Shown one piece after another: positions 22,800-34,344 of a DNA stretch of 64,000 bases. How positions within the stretch are numbered: the first letter of the stretch is position 1; each line of letters starts with the position of its first letter. Both the position numbers and the translations under genes were made by a program. Origin of the DNA: Pisaster brevispinus. Lineage: Eukaryota; Echinodermata; Asteroidea; Forcipulatida; Asteriidae. Location: positions 7,510,722-7,574,721 of the forward strand of contig JAMKCF010000002.1 in NCBI GenBank assembly GCA_023634235.1. The letters run 5' to 3'. The notes under the pieces were generated by a model. That model saw nothing but the letters and a program-made list of their open reading frames with translations. It was not told the DNA's origin and made no database searches.

Positions 22800-23786
22800 G
22801 TGGAAGACCTTTAATCCAAGAGCATTAGGTAGCAGGGTAGTTGGTTCTCAACTATCTCAGGGAGTGGTCGCCCCTGCCCCCAGCCTTCCCTTGCGAGCGG
22901 TCAAATGCGAGCCCCAGGTCCAACTGACCCGGTTGGTATGTACCTGGTAGGGGTCCCAAACCCAGGGTTATGAGTAAAAACACCGAGTCCTGAGCGGTGA
23001 AAAAATATCCTGGCCAGCTCAGGCAGCCTGAGTAGGGTAGTGGGGCCCTTGATGGAGGAAATGCCATCAAAAGGCGTTTATTTAATCCATAGGATTGATA
23101 AATTGCTTCCACACTGCTGACAACACGCCCTGCCAGCGCGTCAGCATACGGCAGAACCCCCTCTCATGAACAAAATATGGATGACAAGAAAACCGAAGGC
23201 CGTAAAGCCCAAGGCCAAAATGGGCACCATGAACATGGTAAAGTGTACAGCCAGGACTCGGAGGTAAAACTCAAGGATGAAGTTCTGAAGTCAAAGCCGT
23301 TAGGAAGCTCCAGGACGGAGGAGAGTACAAAGGCTGGCCACAGTAAACTGTATATATGTACCTATAATACTCGAACCCTAAGAACTGAGGAAACATTACA
23401 ACACCTCATGGAAGAGCTAGAAAACTTCAAGTGGAGTATCATTGGTCTAGCAGAGACAAGGAGGGAAGGGGAATATTTAGAAGAAATAAAAGGTGGTGCA
23501 TGGCTGTTCAATCGAGGGAAAACTGAAGAGAGCAAAAAGGCCAGAGGAAATGGCTTTCTCATATAACCACCCTTAGCATAAAAGACTACATTAGTCAGAT
23601 AAAAAGCTACTTGGACAGAGTGATCTCATTACAAGTACAAGTGTCAGGAAAAGAAGGTGTGTGCATAATTCAAGTTTATGCACCAACAAGTGATCACACA
23701 CAGACGAAGAGGTCGAACAGTTTTATGAAGATATCATGAAGGCAACTGATGAGCATAAATCTAAATATACCATTGTCATGGGAGAC
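22800..23786 (+). pseudogene. RTE-type LINE, 5' part (5' UTR and start of endonuclease)
   Basis: The open frame 23177-23566 leads into the endonuclease with Y-I-C-T-Y-N-T-R-T-L-R and I-I-G-L-A-E-T-R-R-E-G-E, both typical of RTE-type elements. It continues through frameshifts near 23562 and 23703 (I-I-Q-V-Y-A-P-T-S-D and E-E-V-E-Q-F-Y-E-D-I) up to V-M-G-D-L at 23786. There the Harbinger-like element is inserted. The stretch 22800-23176 is assigned to the 5' UTR by position and the upstream limit is uncertain. The protein should be one polyprotein of endonuclease plus reverse transcriptase, now split over three pieces in this window. Confidence 0.8.
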
Positions 23787-23789
23787 TTA

Positions 23790-24753
23790 GGGAGCGTCTC
23801 AAAAGTCGGAACGGTAGGAACGTTCTTTTTGGATCGCAAGAGTATCCCCGCCGCTGTACTTGGACCGGTCCTTTGGACCGCCAGAGCGATCCTTTGGATC
23901 GTTCCAAATGCGTGACTGCGTATAATCTCATGTTGGAACGTTCCTAAAAGAACGTTCCGCAGGACCGGGCGTCGTGTCCCAATTGAGAAAATGAGCCCAT
24001 GTTGTGCTGACACTAACTGCCCGCGACCCAATGAAAACTTGCAGGCTTTCTGCGTTCACAAATTTAATTCGGGCTACCAAGTTTGTGCGCTCAGCGGAGG
24101 CTGAAGTTTGCGCAAGGATTTATGTTTGTGCCCAACATCAACTAAAAAACTATTTCCATAACTTTATAGATATCCAAGAATTGTGCATACGTGTGGATTG
24201 TACCCCCTTTTTATTTTGATTTTAAATTTTCCTCACACAAATAAACAATGGACTGAAAAACGAACACGAAAAGAAAACAATGTGTTGCTGTGATACGATC
24301 GACGAGCGGCCGCCGCAATTGCCGGGGGAGATATCTGCTCAACCCACCGACCAGCCTCCTATTTACGATTTTGTGAAAATTAATTATAAAAAAAACTACT
24401 ATAATTACACTACTATTAAAATTTGCTAAGACCCCATACCCCCTTTTCATTCACCTCCAATAAGAAAAAAAGAAGACGTACCTTTTTTTCCTAACTGTCT
24501 TGATACAGAAGATGACCAAACGAGGTCGCAGTCGTTTTTATGGACGTTTCTATAAACAAGTACATAGCTTGGACCATTCACGAATGACCGACTGGTGTCC
24601 GTTCCACAGGACCGGTCTTTTGGAACGTTCGGCTAAAATTCGTCATGATATTGCGGTCCCGCGGAACGATCCCGCGATCCAATGGATCGCGGGCATATGC
24701 CCACAGGAACGTTCCTTTGCGCTCGGAACGTGCCCGACTTTTGAGACGCTCCC
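23790..24753. mobile_element. Harbinger-like non-autonomous DNA element, 964 bp, TTA target duplication
   Basis: The ends GGGAGCGTCTCAAAAGTCGG (23790-23809) and its exact reverse complement (24734-24753) form 20-bp TIRs, flanked by TTA at 23787-23789 and 24754-24756. Removing the element and one TTA restores the RTE reading G-D-L-N-A-K-V-G, which proves the insertion point. A three-base TWA-type duplication and GGG termini are features of PIF/Harbinger elements. About 180 bp inside each end are rich in GGAACGTTC and GGACCGG strings in inverse arrangement. No transposase is present. Confidence 0.88.
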
Positions 24754-25459
24754 TTAAATGCCAAAGTAGGAGAAGCGAAACCAGGAGAAGAAACAATCAT
24801 TGGGAAATATGGTATTGGACAGAGAAACTTGAGAAAAGAAACACTTGCTGCTTTTGCAGCTCAACACGACCTAGTTATTACAAACACTTACTTCCAGAAA
24901 CATAAAAACCGCTACTGGACTTGGGAGAGACCAAATTGTGCAGTTAAAAGCTAAATTGACTACATCTTGAGCAGTCAAAGGGGAATAGTGGTAAACTGTG
25001 AAGTAATCAGCAGAGTAGACATTGCCAGTAATCATAGGATGATAAGAGCCACAATAAAAATTAATAGAAAAATTGCCAGGCTGAAATTTATCAACAACAA
25101 GAAAAAGCAGAAAGTGAACATCTTTAAAATTCAAGGACAGAAATAGGAGTTCCAAATCAGACTTCAAAACAGATTTGAAGGTTTAGAAGTCGAAGATCTG
25201 GATCTGGAAACAAGGTGCAACAAAATAATTCCAACCATAATGGATGAAGCAATAAATATTGCCGCATCAACAAAGACGGGCAAACTGAAACCAGCGAAGA
25301 TAAAGAAATCGAAGCCATTGATAAAAAGCGTAAAGGGCTCAGACAAATATCAAACAAAACAACTCTGCAGAAAATCGAGTATGCTGAGTCAGTCAAGACA
25401 AGTAGAAAAAAGAGACGTCAAAGAATCAGAAGAAGAAAGGAGGAACAAATGAAGAGAGT
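24754..25459 (+). pseudogene. RTE-type LINE, middle part (rest of endonuclease and linker)
   Basis: The reading continues with N-A-K-V-G, I-I-G-K-Y-G-I-G, L-V-I-T-N-T-Y-F-Q and D-Y-I-L-S-S and, after stops near 24956 and 25147, the N-R-F-E-G-L-E linker and the T-L-Q-K-I-E-Y-A-E-S segment that precedes reverse transcriptase. It ends where the truncated LTR of the inserted Ty3/gypsy element begins. About 60 residues seem to be missing between this part and 32691, so the junction lost RTE sequence. Confidence 0.8.
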
Positions 25460-25799
25460 TCACCTCTCGTAAATCTACCCTGTCCCTTACAGATCACGCT
25501 TTGGGGAGCCGGCCCGGTCCGCCTCTTCGCACTTCCATCCATTCGTATTGCTGATACCAACCTCTGACGAGTATGAAGCTCCGCTCAACCATAGGATAGA
25601 GAAGCCTCACAAACTGATTGTACTTAAATCCCAACCCTTGTAAATTCATTGTATATGTTTTGATTAATGATTGATTTGAATAATAAGAAGAAGGAGCAAT
25701 GCATAATCTCTGTTTGATCTTTTATTTTAACTAATATAGACGAACCGACCAGGTCCTTCAAAAATTACTTAAAGCCAAAAGTTAAGAAGACCTGTGACA
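25460..25799 (+). repeat. 5' LTR of the PNMA-gag Ty3/gypsy element, 5'-truncated
   Basis: This 340-bp stretch matches 32352-32690 almost base for base, with about five differences, and ends in TGTGACA like the 3' LTR. The first 600 bp of the 3' LTR have no counterpart here, so the left side has been deleted together with some RTE sequence. Confidence 0.92.
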
Positions 25800-26132
25800 A
25801 AAATGGAGGCACCACCCGGATATTTTTAAACTAATAAATTTTACCTTTGTTATTGCTGTTATCTACTCTCTTTTTAGGGAAGTTTAATTTACGAAGCTAT
25901 TTTCACGTATGCATTGTACTTGCTTGTTGTGTTCGTTTATTCATCACCACAGTCTATTATTCGATTTGTTTGTCGATAGCGTTTAAATTAGATGTTTAAA
26001 TTGATAATATTGCATTGATGTCTATTTATGTTGTTTTATAGATAGATAGATTGATTTATTGACTGCATATCTCTCTTGAGAAATGAGAAATTTCGATCGA
26101 TTCAGTGAAAAGTTCAGTTGTTCATAAAAGCA
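25800..26132 (+). other. Untranslated leader of the Ty3/gypsy element
   Basis: AT-rich leader between the 5' LTR and the gag ATG at 26133-26135. It starts with the candidate primer-binding site at 25804. No open frame is supported. Confidence 0.6.
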
Positions 26133-27220
26133 ATGGCCAGCGAATCTGATTTTAGTGAAGCGCTCAAAGAATTTTTGTCTGCGCATGGGAAGACATTTGA
26201 TGATCTGAAGTCCGTTGATACTAGCACAGGTGGAGATGCTACCGGTACCAGTCAAGTTCTTCTTCTGAACCTAAGGTTATCCACGTCGTAGACAAGAACT
26301 CGAGTCGATCGTACCGGCGACTGAAGATATTCTCCGGAAGAACACCTACACCTCCTGGAGAACTCGACTTTGATAATTGGCGACGTCTTGTCAGGCAGCT
26401 CGTCAAAGATGACAGCATATCAGACGTAGAAAAGAGAAGCAGAATAACAGAATCCTTGGTACCCCCCGCACTCAATATTGTGTGGGCAGTTGGGGATGGT
26501 TCCGCAGAGCAATATTTGAATTGCTTGACCAGGGCTTACGGTTCTACCGCTGACGGTGATGAGTTTTTGACGTCCTTCCGTTGCTCATATCAAAAAGAAG
26601 ATGAAAAAGCCTCAGCTTATTTAATCAGGATCCACACACTTCTAACTCAAGTAGCTGAAATGAACGGAATTGAGGAAACCCAGATTGACAAGGTACTCTG
26701 CAACCAATTCCAGAGAGGTTGTTTGTTTAATAATTCTCTCTTGAACCTGCTTCAACTGAAAACAAGACAAGATGGTCCACCGATATTCATAGAGTTACTT
26801 CGTGAAGTGAGAACAACCGAGTTTCAGCTACAAGAGAAGTTAGACAAAAAGAAGGCTATTACCAAACGCCCTCAAAAGGCTACCAACTTCGTAATGAAAC
26901 AAGAAGAAATTTCTAAGCAGTCAAAGAACGAAGTTGAAATGTTGAGAGAGGCAGTCGATAGACTTCATAAGCGAATGCATGGATTGTTCAAGAGTGAACA
27001 GCGACAGACAATCAGGCACAACCAACGACCAGCCAAGGCTTCAGAAAATCACTGGTCCCGCTCAACAATCTTCTGTTACAACTGTGGAGAAGATGGCCAC
27101 AGAATGAATGAATGCAAGTCTTCGAAGAATCCGACGTTGGTTCAAGAGAAAAAGATTTCTCGTCAACAGTCCAGACCCCAAACAAGCCGAAGTTCGGGAA
27201 AAGACAACGAGCAGCTGTAG
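26133..27220 (+). pseudogene. gag: PNMA-like gag with CCHC knuckle, one frameshift
   Basis: ATG at 26133 opens the frame (MASESDFSEALK...), which shifts phase near 26250 and then runs to the stop TAG at 27218-27220. The capsid begins Y-R-R-L-K-I-F-S-G-R-T-P-T-P-P-G-E and has R-I-T-E-S-L, E-Q-Y-L-N-C-L and A-S-A-Y-L-I-R-I, the arrangement found in PNMA-type capsids that derive from Ty3/gypsy gag. The knuckle C-Y-N-C-G-E-D-G-H-R-M-N-E-C lies near 27074-27115. Gag would form the particle and bind the RNA. The frameshift disrupts the N-terminus. Confidence 0.85.
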
Positions 27221-28375
27221 AGAGGCCAACAGTTGCTCCAAAACCAAAGAGTCTCGCAAGTACTAAGACAGCGAAAAGGTGTCAAGGCAACGCTTCTGAT
27301 GGAACAGAATGCACTGTCCCCAAAGGTGTCGTCGGTAGTCAGGCAACTACCCCAGTTTATATAGACGGCCATTTAAGCAATTGCTTACTTGTAACTTGGT
27401 AACTTGTGTGACCGAAGCATTTCACAGACAGTACCTACCTCACCGCCAGATACATCCTGTGTCGAATTTACTGGTTACAGGTGCTGCTGGGCAAACTGTT
27501 CCTTACAAAGGCTACGTTGAGTTGAATCTCAACTTTCCGGCCCACACCGCTGGTCTGCAACAAGAGACTACAACCCTAGCTCTCGTATGTAATGCTAGCC
27601 AAGAAGAAAATAACGTTCCCCTGATTGTTGGCACCAACACCAACGTCATTCGAGCCATGCTTAAAGCATATGATCAGGCAGGTGGAAAGAAAATCATCGA
27701 GAATCTTTCAATTGACACTGTTCGGGCAACGTTGTACAGGATGACCTTGAATAATAATGGCGAACTGGGCAAAGTGAAATCGTCTAGCAAAAGACCCATC
27801 ACAATTGCGCCAGGACAGGAGATTGAAGTAAAAGGATGGATAACCAACCGCAAAAGAATCAAGCAAGAAGTTCTCATTGAACATGGAAGTTCATCCCAAC
27901 TTCCAAGTGAAATAATGGTGAGAAACGCTCTGGTTGAATTGCCAGCACATCGGACGGCGAAAACAAGTGTAATCCTCGCCAATAAGTCCCAGCAATATGT
28001 GGTCATCCCTGCACACTGCAACATTGCCTCTGTATCAAGTATATCCCACAAGTCAACTTTTCCCGCAGAATCACCCATCGAAATAGGAAATTCGATTGAA
28101 GATTCGACTGACCGCATCAAATTTGATTTCGATGGTTCATCCCTTCCTGAAAGAGAAGTACGCCGAATCAAAGATATTCTGCATAACTACAGAGATGTCT
28201 TCTCAGAAAATGATCTTGACATTGGGTGCACAACCACCGTAAAACACCAAATTCACCTGTCGGATGAGACCCCATTCCGCGACAACTGTCGACGTATTCC
28301 CCCTGCTGACTACGCGGATGCACGACAGCATCTCAAGGACCTCCAGGACAAAGGGATAAAAAAAGAACTCAGAGA
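27221..28375 (+). pseudogene. pol: Ty3/gypsy protease and pre-RT region; catalytic motif lost
   Basis: The phase of 27112-27402 continues gag as K-F-G-K-R-Q-R-A to T-P-V-Y-I-D-G-H-L-S-N-C-L-L. At the expected D-T-G-S it instead reads V-T-W and a stop (about 27391-27402). The next frame (27381-28439) resumes with V-T-C-V-T-E-A-F-H and the beta-rich protease body, ending in N-V-P-L-I-V-G-T-N. The indel therefore destroys the active site of the aspartic protease. Downstream, C-R-R-I-P-P-A-D-Y and H-L-K-D-L-Q-D-K-G lead to reverse transcriptase, with a further frameshift near 28372. Confidence 0.8.
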
Positions 28376-31300
28376 GCCAGTTTGCGTCTCCAATAGTTCT
28401 GGTACGAAAGAAGAACGGCGATCTGCGTCTGTGCATTGACTACAGAAAACTGAACTCCCGTACCATCCGAGACCAATATTCCATCCCGAAGATTGAAGAC
28501 ATGTTGCATGCCATGAGTGGAGCGAAGTGGTTTTCGTGCTTGGATTTGAAGTCGGGATACTACCAAATCGAGCTCGCTGAAGAAGATAAACACAAAACAG
28601 CTTTTTGGTGTCCTCTTGGTTTCTACGAATTTAATCGAATGCCACAAGGGATAACAAATGCACCTGCCACTTTTCAGCGACTGATGGAAAAATGTATGGG
28701 CGACCTCAACCGAACTGAAGTCTTCGTCTACTTGGATGACATTATAATATTCGGTAAAACTGCAGGAGGACATGAAGACAGACTGCTGAAAGTTCTAAAG
28801 CGCCTTCGCCAGTTTGGTTTGAAACTTGGACCCAACAAGTGCAAGTTCTTCCAATCATCAGTTAAGTGCCTTGGTCACGTTGTTTCCAGTTAAGGCGTCA
28901 GTACAGATCCGAATAAGATAGACGCTGTCAAAAGATGGCCCGTTCCGACCACTGCGAAAGAAGTGAAATCCTTTTTAGGATTCGCCGGGTACTACCGTCG
29001 TTTCGTTGAAGGTTTCTCATCCATTGCCAAACGATTGAATGAGCTGACTAATGGCTGTGATCTGACAAAGAAGCGTTTCCGGAAGACAACCACGAAGAGA
29101 AAGAGCAATACAACACTTCGAAGTCCAAATGAACCATTCGGTGATTTATGGTCTAAAGAATGCCAACAATCTTTTGACACAATATTAGAGAAACTCACGA
29201 CTGCTCCTGTGTTAGGATTTGTCGACTACAAAAAGCCCTTTGTGATACACACATATGCAAGTGGGATCGGCTTGGGAGCAGCCCTATACCAAGAACAAGA
29301 AGACAGTACACTCAGAGTAATAGCCTATGCAAGTCGAGGGCTTTCCGAGAGCGAACTAAATTACCCGGCTCACAAATGGGAATTTTTAGCTCTAAAATGG
29401 GCTATTACTGATAAGTTCCACGACTACCTATATGGTACCAAATTCACTGTCCTGACTGACAACAATCCGCTGACCTATATACTCACAACTGCCAACTTGG
29501 ATGCCACTGGTCATAGATGGCTAGCAGCTCTTGCCAACTACAACTTTGATATCAAGTATCGTCCTGGTAGTAAGAATGCAGACGCAGATGGGTTATCCAG
29601 AAGACCACAACAACCGCCAAGTGACGATGACGAATCAATCCAAGACCGTATCAGTCTACTACGAAAAAAAATCAACAAAGGCAGTCAAAATGAAGATGTC
29701 AGCACCTGCACACGTGAGGTTTTCCAGGCAATCTGTCAAAATCGCAGAATTGATGTTCTGGCAAATAACTCTACAAACAGTCAAGAAGACGAGAATCCCC
29801 CTCTAGTCGAAAGTTTGACTGATTCTACACAAGCCGTCCCATCGGAATTCCTTGAGTTAGAACCAACGACATTGCCAAAAATGGAATCCATTGATTGGCA
29901 ATGTTTTCAACGGGAAGATGATGTCTTGCGAGAAATAATCCACTTCTTCGAAGAAGAGCATAAACCTACAAAAGAAGAGCGAGCATCATTACAAAATGAA
30001 GCCAAAATACTCCTACGTCAGTGGGACAAGCTTTTCCTCAAAGATGGGGTATTGTATAGAAAGAGTACTAGTCATGATGGTCGCAAAATCCTACAATTGG
30101 TTTTGCCTAAAAGCCAACGACGACAAGCTCTTCATGGTTTGCATGATGATGTTGGACATCTTGGAGAAGACAGGAAATTAGACTTGGTTCGTTCCCGATT
30201 TTACTGGCCGCTTATGGCAGCAGATGTCGAAGAGAAATGTCGGACCTGTGAAAGGTGTGTAAGACGGAAAAGGCGAGCTGTAAAGGCTGCACCATTAGTC
30301 TCTATCCGAACCACCTCTCCAATGGAATTGGTCTGCATCGATTTCCTCACCTTGGAACCTGACGACAGCAACACCAAAAACATACTTGTTGTAACAGATC
30401 ATTACACAAGGTATGCCCAAGTCTTCCCAACCAAAGATCAGACGTCCCGCACCGTTGCTAAAATCTTGTGGGAATCCTACTTCGTACACTATGGATTTCC
30501 AGAACGGCTACACTCTGACCAAGGTCGTGATTTTGAAGCAAAAATCATTAAAGAGCTGTGTTCAATCTCTGGGATAAAGAAGACTCGAACAACGCCATAC
30601 CATCCTCAAGGAAACGGTCAATGTGAGCGTTTTAATCAAACCTTGCTGATGATGTTAGGCACGTTGGAGGATGAGAAAAAGAAAAAATGGCGACTGCACG
30701 TTGGTCCCCTGGTGCATGCTTATAACTGTACCAAGCATACCTCAACAGGAGTGTCTCCATACTTCTTGATGTTCGGTAGAGAGCCATGCCTTCCCATTGA
30801 TCTTCTATTTGGTTTACCAACCCTGACTGGTAACACCTTGCATCAGAACTATGTAGTTGACTTAAAAGAAAGACTTCAAAGGGCCCATAAACTTGCCTCT
30901 GCCACCATGGAGAAGACTGCATCTGCCTATAGGAAGAAATACAATGAGTCAGTCCGCGAGAATAATCTCAAAGAAGGAGATCATGTTCTTATCCTGAATG
31001 TCGGTCTGAAGGGACATCACCGACTTGCTGATCACTGGAGTAAAAACGTGTACAAAGTCATCCGCAAGATGAGTCCTGAAATACCCGTGTACTTGGTTAG
31101 TCCGATAAATGATGACGGCCCAAACAAAACTCTCCATCGAAATATGCTGTTTCCATGCGGTTTCTTTGGAAATGAGCCATCTGTAGATGATACGCCGAGA
31201 CCACAACCAAAACCCCGTCAGAGGAAACCATTAAGGCAATCACTTAAAGAGCATCGAGATGATTCAAAGGATGCATTAGACTCTGACTCCTCAGACAAGA

Positions 31301-31698
31301 GTCAATTCTACATCCTACGTCCAATACCTACCCCAAGGATTTCACTAAATCCAAATGCCCAAAGCTTCACACCAAAAGAAATTCCTGCAGAAGTCCACAC
31401 TTGTCATAATGACAATGATGTCCCAGTCCCTGTGGCGAATGAACCTGGAATAAGTCCAATCAACTCTAACTTTGATGAGAAACAATCTACTTCAGAATCA
31501 ACGTATTCCTCAGAGTCAGAAAAAACTCCAAAGAGTACTTATGCATCTCGCAGGCCGGTGCGTCGGAGAAGGCCCCCTCAGTATTATGGATTCGAAACTC
31601 CTGAGGCTAAGCTTCTTGCGCAACATTTTGCTACACAGCAGGAAGCACTGAAGGCTACCAATAACCTGATTAAGGCCATTTATTCCAAGGCCAATTAG
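28376..31698 (+). pseudogene. pol: Ty3/gypsy reverse transcriptase, RNase H and integrase, one stop
   Basis: One phase runs from about 28376 to the stop at 31696-31698, broken only by TAA at 28891-28893. RT: L-C-I-D-Y-R-K-L-N, F-S-C-L-D-L-K-S-G-Y-Y-Q, P-Q-G-I-T-N-A-P-A-T-F and the catalytic Y-L-D-D (about 28729). RNase H: the first catalytic Asp appears as Tyr (H-T-Y-A-S-G instead of T-D-A-S). Integrase: HHCC zinc region (G-H-L-G-E-D-R...C-R-T-C-E-R-C), then [12 protein letters not shown] and N-G-Q-C-E-R-F-N holding D, D and E. After the core, [12 protein letters not shown] resembles the GPY/F-type module. The C-terminal 200 residues are polar, with a basic R-R-P-V-R-R-R-R patch. Confidence 0.9.
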
Positions 31699-31751
31699 TC
31701 TAAGAAACAAGAAGACACAAGTCGGGACGCCATGATTCAAAGAGGGGAGAA

Positions 31752-32690
31752 TGTCGGACCCTGTCTATTGCAGTCGTCCTCTCTGTGCGTTGCGCCCGTG
31801 TGCGTTGCGCTCGTGCGCTCTTATACAGCACGCAATTATCACAGCGCGCAAACTGTTGTTTTGATTTTACTTTCTTGTTCTTTATAATTAGAAGCGTTAA
31901 TGATCTTGAGGTGATCGCATCGAACCGAATTACTCCGGTGTTTTGTATAAATTTAATATCACCTCTCGTCAATCTACCCTGTCCCTTACAGGTAGGCTTC
32001 TTACTTTATTATCTTAATGAATTGTATAAACGATGATTTTATTGTTTAATATATTATATGATAATTTTAGAAGAAATATCTCACTCCGTTTTAAATTAAA
32101 TAAACCGTAAGTTTATTTAATGTTAAAAAGAGTTGTTGACTTTCAGAAGAAATTAATGTGTGAGATCGCTTTTATTTCCATATACCCAGTTTCGTAAAGT
32201 AATTTGTTGTTTATATAAACATTACTTCAATTGCTGTTCATTTAAGTAGCGTCTATCATTTTATTGTTGTAATATAATAATTAGAAGCGTTAATGATCTT
32301 GAGGTGATCGCATCGAACCGAATTACTCCGGTGTTTTGTATAAATTTAATATCACCTCTCGTAAATCTACCCTGTCCCTTACAGATCACGCTTTTGGGAG
32401 CCGGCCCGGTCCGCCTCTTCGCACTTCCATCCATTCGTATTGCTGATACCAACCTCTGACGAGTATGAAGCTCCGCTCAACCATAGGATAGGGAAGCCTC
32501 ACAAACTGATTGTACTTAAATCCCAACACTTGTAAATTCATTGTATATGTTTTGATTAATGATTGATTTGAATAATAAGAAGAAGGAGCAATGCATATCT
32601 CTGTTTGATCTTTTATTTTAACTAATATAGACGAACCGACCAGGTCCTTCAAAAATTACTTATAGCCAAAAGTTAAGAAGACCTGTGACA
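31752..32690 (+). repeat. 3' LTR (939 bp) with internal 108-bp direct repeat
   Basis: It starts TGTCGGACC right after the purine tract and ends CCTGTGACA, giving TGT...ACA ends. A 108-bp segment (31884-31991) is repeated at 32277-32384, offset by 393 bp, with only one or two differences. The 5' LTR begins inside the second repeat. Either the LTR carries a duplication, or two LTR variants recombined. Confidence 0.9.
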
Positions 32691-34216
32691 CACAGAAACT
32701 ACCGCATGTAACAAAAGAAGAAGTCGAATACGCACTGAAATCAATGAAAAGAAATAAGGCACCCGGGGTAGATGAAATAACAAGCGACATACAGAGGGAG
32801 GGCGGTCACGAGGTGATATCTCAGCTAACCATCCTATATAATCAACTCTTCATGGAACAAAAGATACCAAGACACTGGAAAGAAGCGAAGGTCATTCTTC
32901 ATCATAAAAAAGGCGACAAAGCTGACATAAAGAATAACATACCCATCAGTCTTTTATCTCATCTCTACAAAATTCTCACAAAAATCATACAAAGACGGAT
33001 TGCGACAGTTCTAGATGAACATCAACCAAGAGAACAGGCTGGGTTCAGAAAAGGCTTCTCAACAACAGATCATTTATACTCACTAAACCAACTCATTGAA
33101 AAAGCCAACGAATATCAACTGGACTTGTGCGTGGGATTTATTGATTACGAGAAGGCATTCGACTCTGTGGAACACAAATATCTGTTTCAAGCTCTGAGGA
33201 AAGTGGAAATCAGTGAAGGATATATAAAGTTAGTGGAAGATATCTACACTGAAGCAACAGCAAGGATTTACATTGACAAAGACGTCTCACAGGAAATAAA
33301 CATCAACAGGGGAGTTAGGCAAGGGGACCAAATATCACCCAAAATATTCACTGCGGTGTTGGAAGAGGTTTTCAAGAACGCGTCACTGGATGAGAAAGGG
33401 TACAACATCGAAGGAGAAATGTTAACAGATCTACGTTTTGCAGATGATGTGGCTCTAATCACCTCTTCCGTTAACGACTTAGAAGCGCAAATAATTGAAG
33501 TAAACAACAAAAGTAAAGATATAGGTTTGAAGATGCACAAAAGAAAGACAAAGTACATGACAAACTTCAATACAGATGACTCAATAACGGTGGAGGACCA
33601 AGAGATCAGCAGGGTCAATGAATACAAATATCTGGGCCAAACAGTAAAAATCAACGACAACACAAAAGATGAAGTATCAACCAGGATTAAGGCAAGATGG
33701 AGCTCCTTTGGACGATACAGAGGAATACTTGGTGATAAGATACCTATGGCACTTAGGAGAAAAGTATATGATCAGTGTGTGCTGCCAACAATAACGTATG
33801 GAACAGAAACATGGACGACAACAAAAGTGATAGAACATAAACTCCGCACAGCACAAAGAGCAATGGAGAGACAAATGCTACATATCTCAATTAGAGACAG
33901 GATTGAATGCACAGATACGAAAGAAAACGGGAGTATAAAGAGACATCATAAGGACAATAAAACAAGCTAAGTAGAGATGGGCTGGACACACTGCCCGAAG
34001 AAATGACAATAGTTGGACAACAAGAATATTAGACTGGCAACCAAGGACAGGGAAAAGGAAAAGAGGTAGACAGAGAAGAAGAAGGAGAGACGACATCAGG
34101 GTATATGCAGGAACAACATGGACCAGAACTGCAAGAAATAGAAATGAATGGCATTTTCATGAGGAGGGCTACACCCTACACTGGATGAACACAGCCTAAA
34201 TGATGATGATGATTAG
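32691..34216 (+). pseudogene. RTE-type LINE, 3' part (reverse transcriptase and 3' tail)
   Basis: The frame resumes after the LTR with L-P-H-V-T-K-E-E-V and N-K-A-P-G-V-D-E-I, and has H-H-K-K-G-D-K, R-E-Q-A-G-F-R-K-G-F-S-T, F-I-D-Y-E-K-A-F-D-S-V, R-G-V-R-Q-G-D-Q-I-S-P-K and the catalytic F-A-D-D-V (about 33438). Near 33960 the frame shifts, then W-A-G-H-T-A-R-R and G-R-Q-R-R-R-R-R-D-D-I-R lead to the normal C-terminus and stop at 34197-34199. A (TGA)n-type tail follows to about 34216. Reverse transcriptase of RTE elements copies its RNA at a nicked target. The RT core is intact but its N-terminal parts are displaced by the insertions. Confidence 0.9.
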
Positions 34217-34344
34217 GTCATAATTGGCCAAAACCCGGATAAAGCTCATAACTAGCTGCTTTTTTCAGGATAGGTCCAGGAACGGGCCTAAAACATCATA
34301 CTAAAATGCCCCGATAATCCCCTGGAGCTCTTTCCGAAATCCAA

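Larger units (their letters stand above)
25460..32690 (+). mobile_element. Ty3/gypsy LTR retrotransposon inserted in the RTE
   Basis: The order is truncated 5' LTR, primer-binding region (TGGAGGCACCACCCGGA from 25804, possibly pairing with a tRNA-Cys-like 3' end), gag, protease, RT, RNase H, integrase, purine tract (AAAGAGGGGAGAA, about 31739-31751) and 3' LTR. RTE reading resumes at 32691. No target duplication can be tested because the left end is lost. Confidence 0.92.

Noticed and set aside
23820..24219. Cysteine-containing start (M-S-P-C-C-A-D-T-N-C) inside the Harbinger-like element, considered as a THAP-type finger
   Set aside because: The spacing and downstream residues do not fit THAP, and the frame is short.
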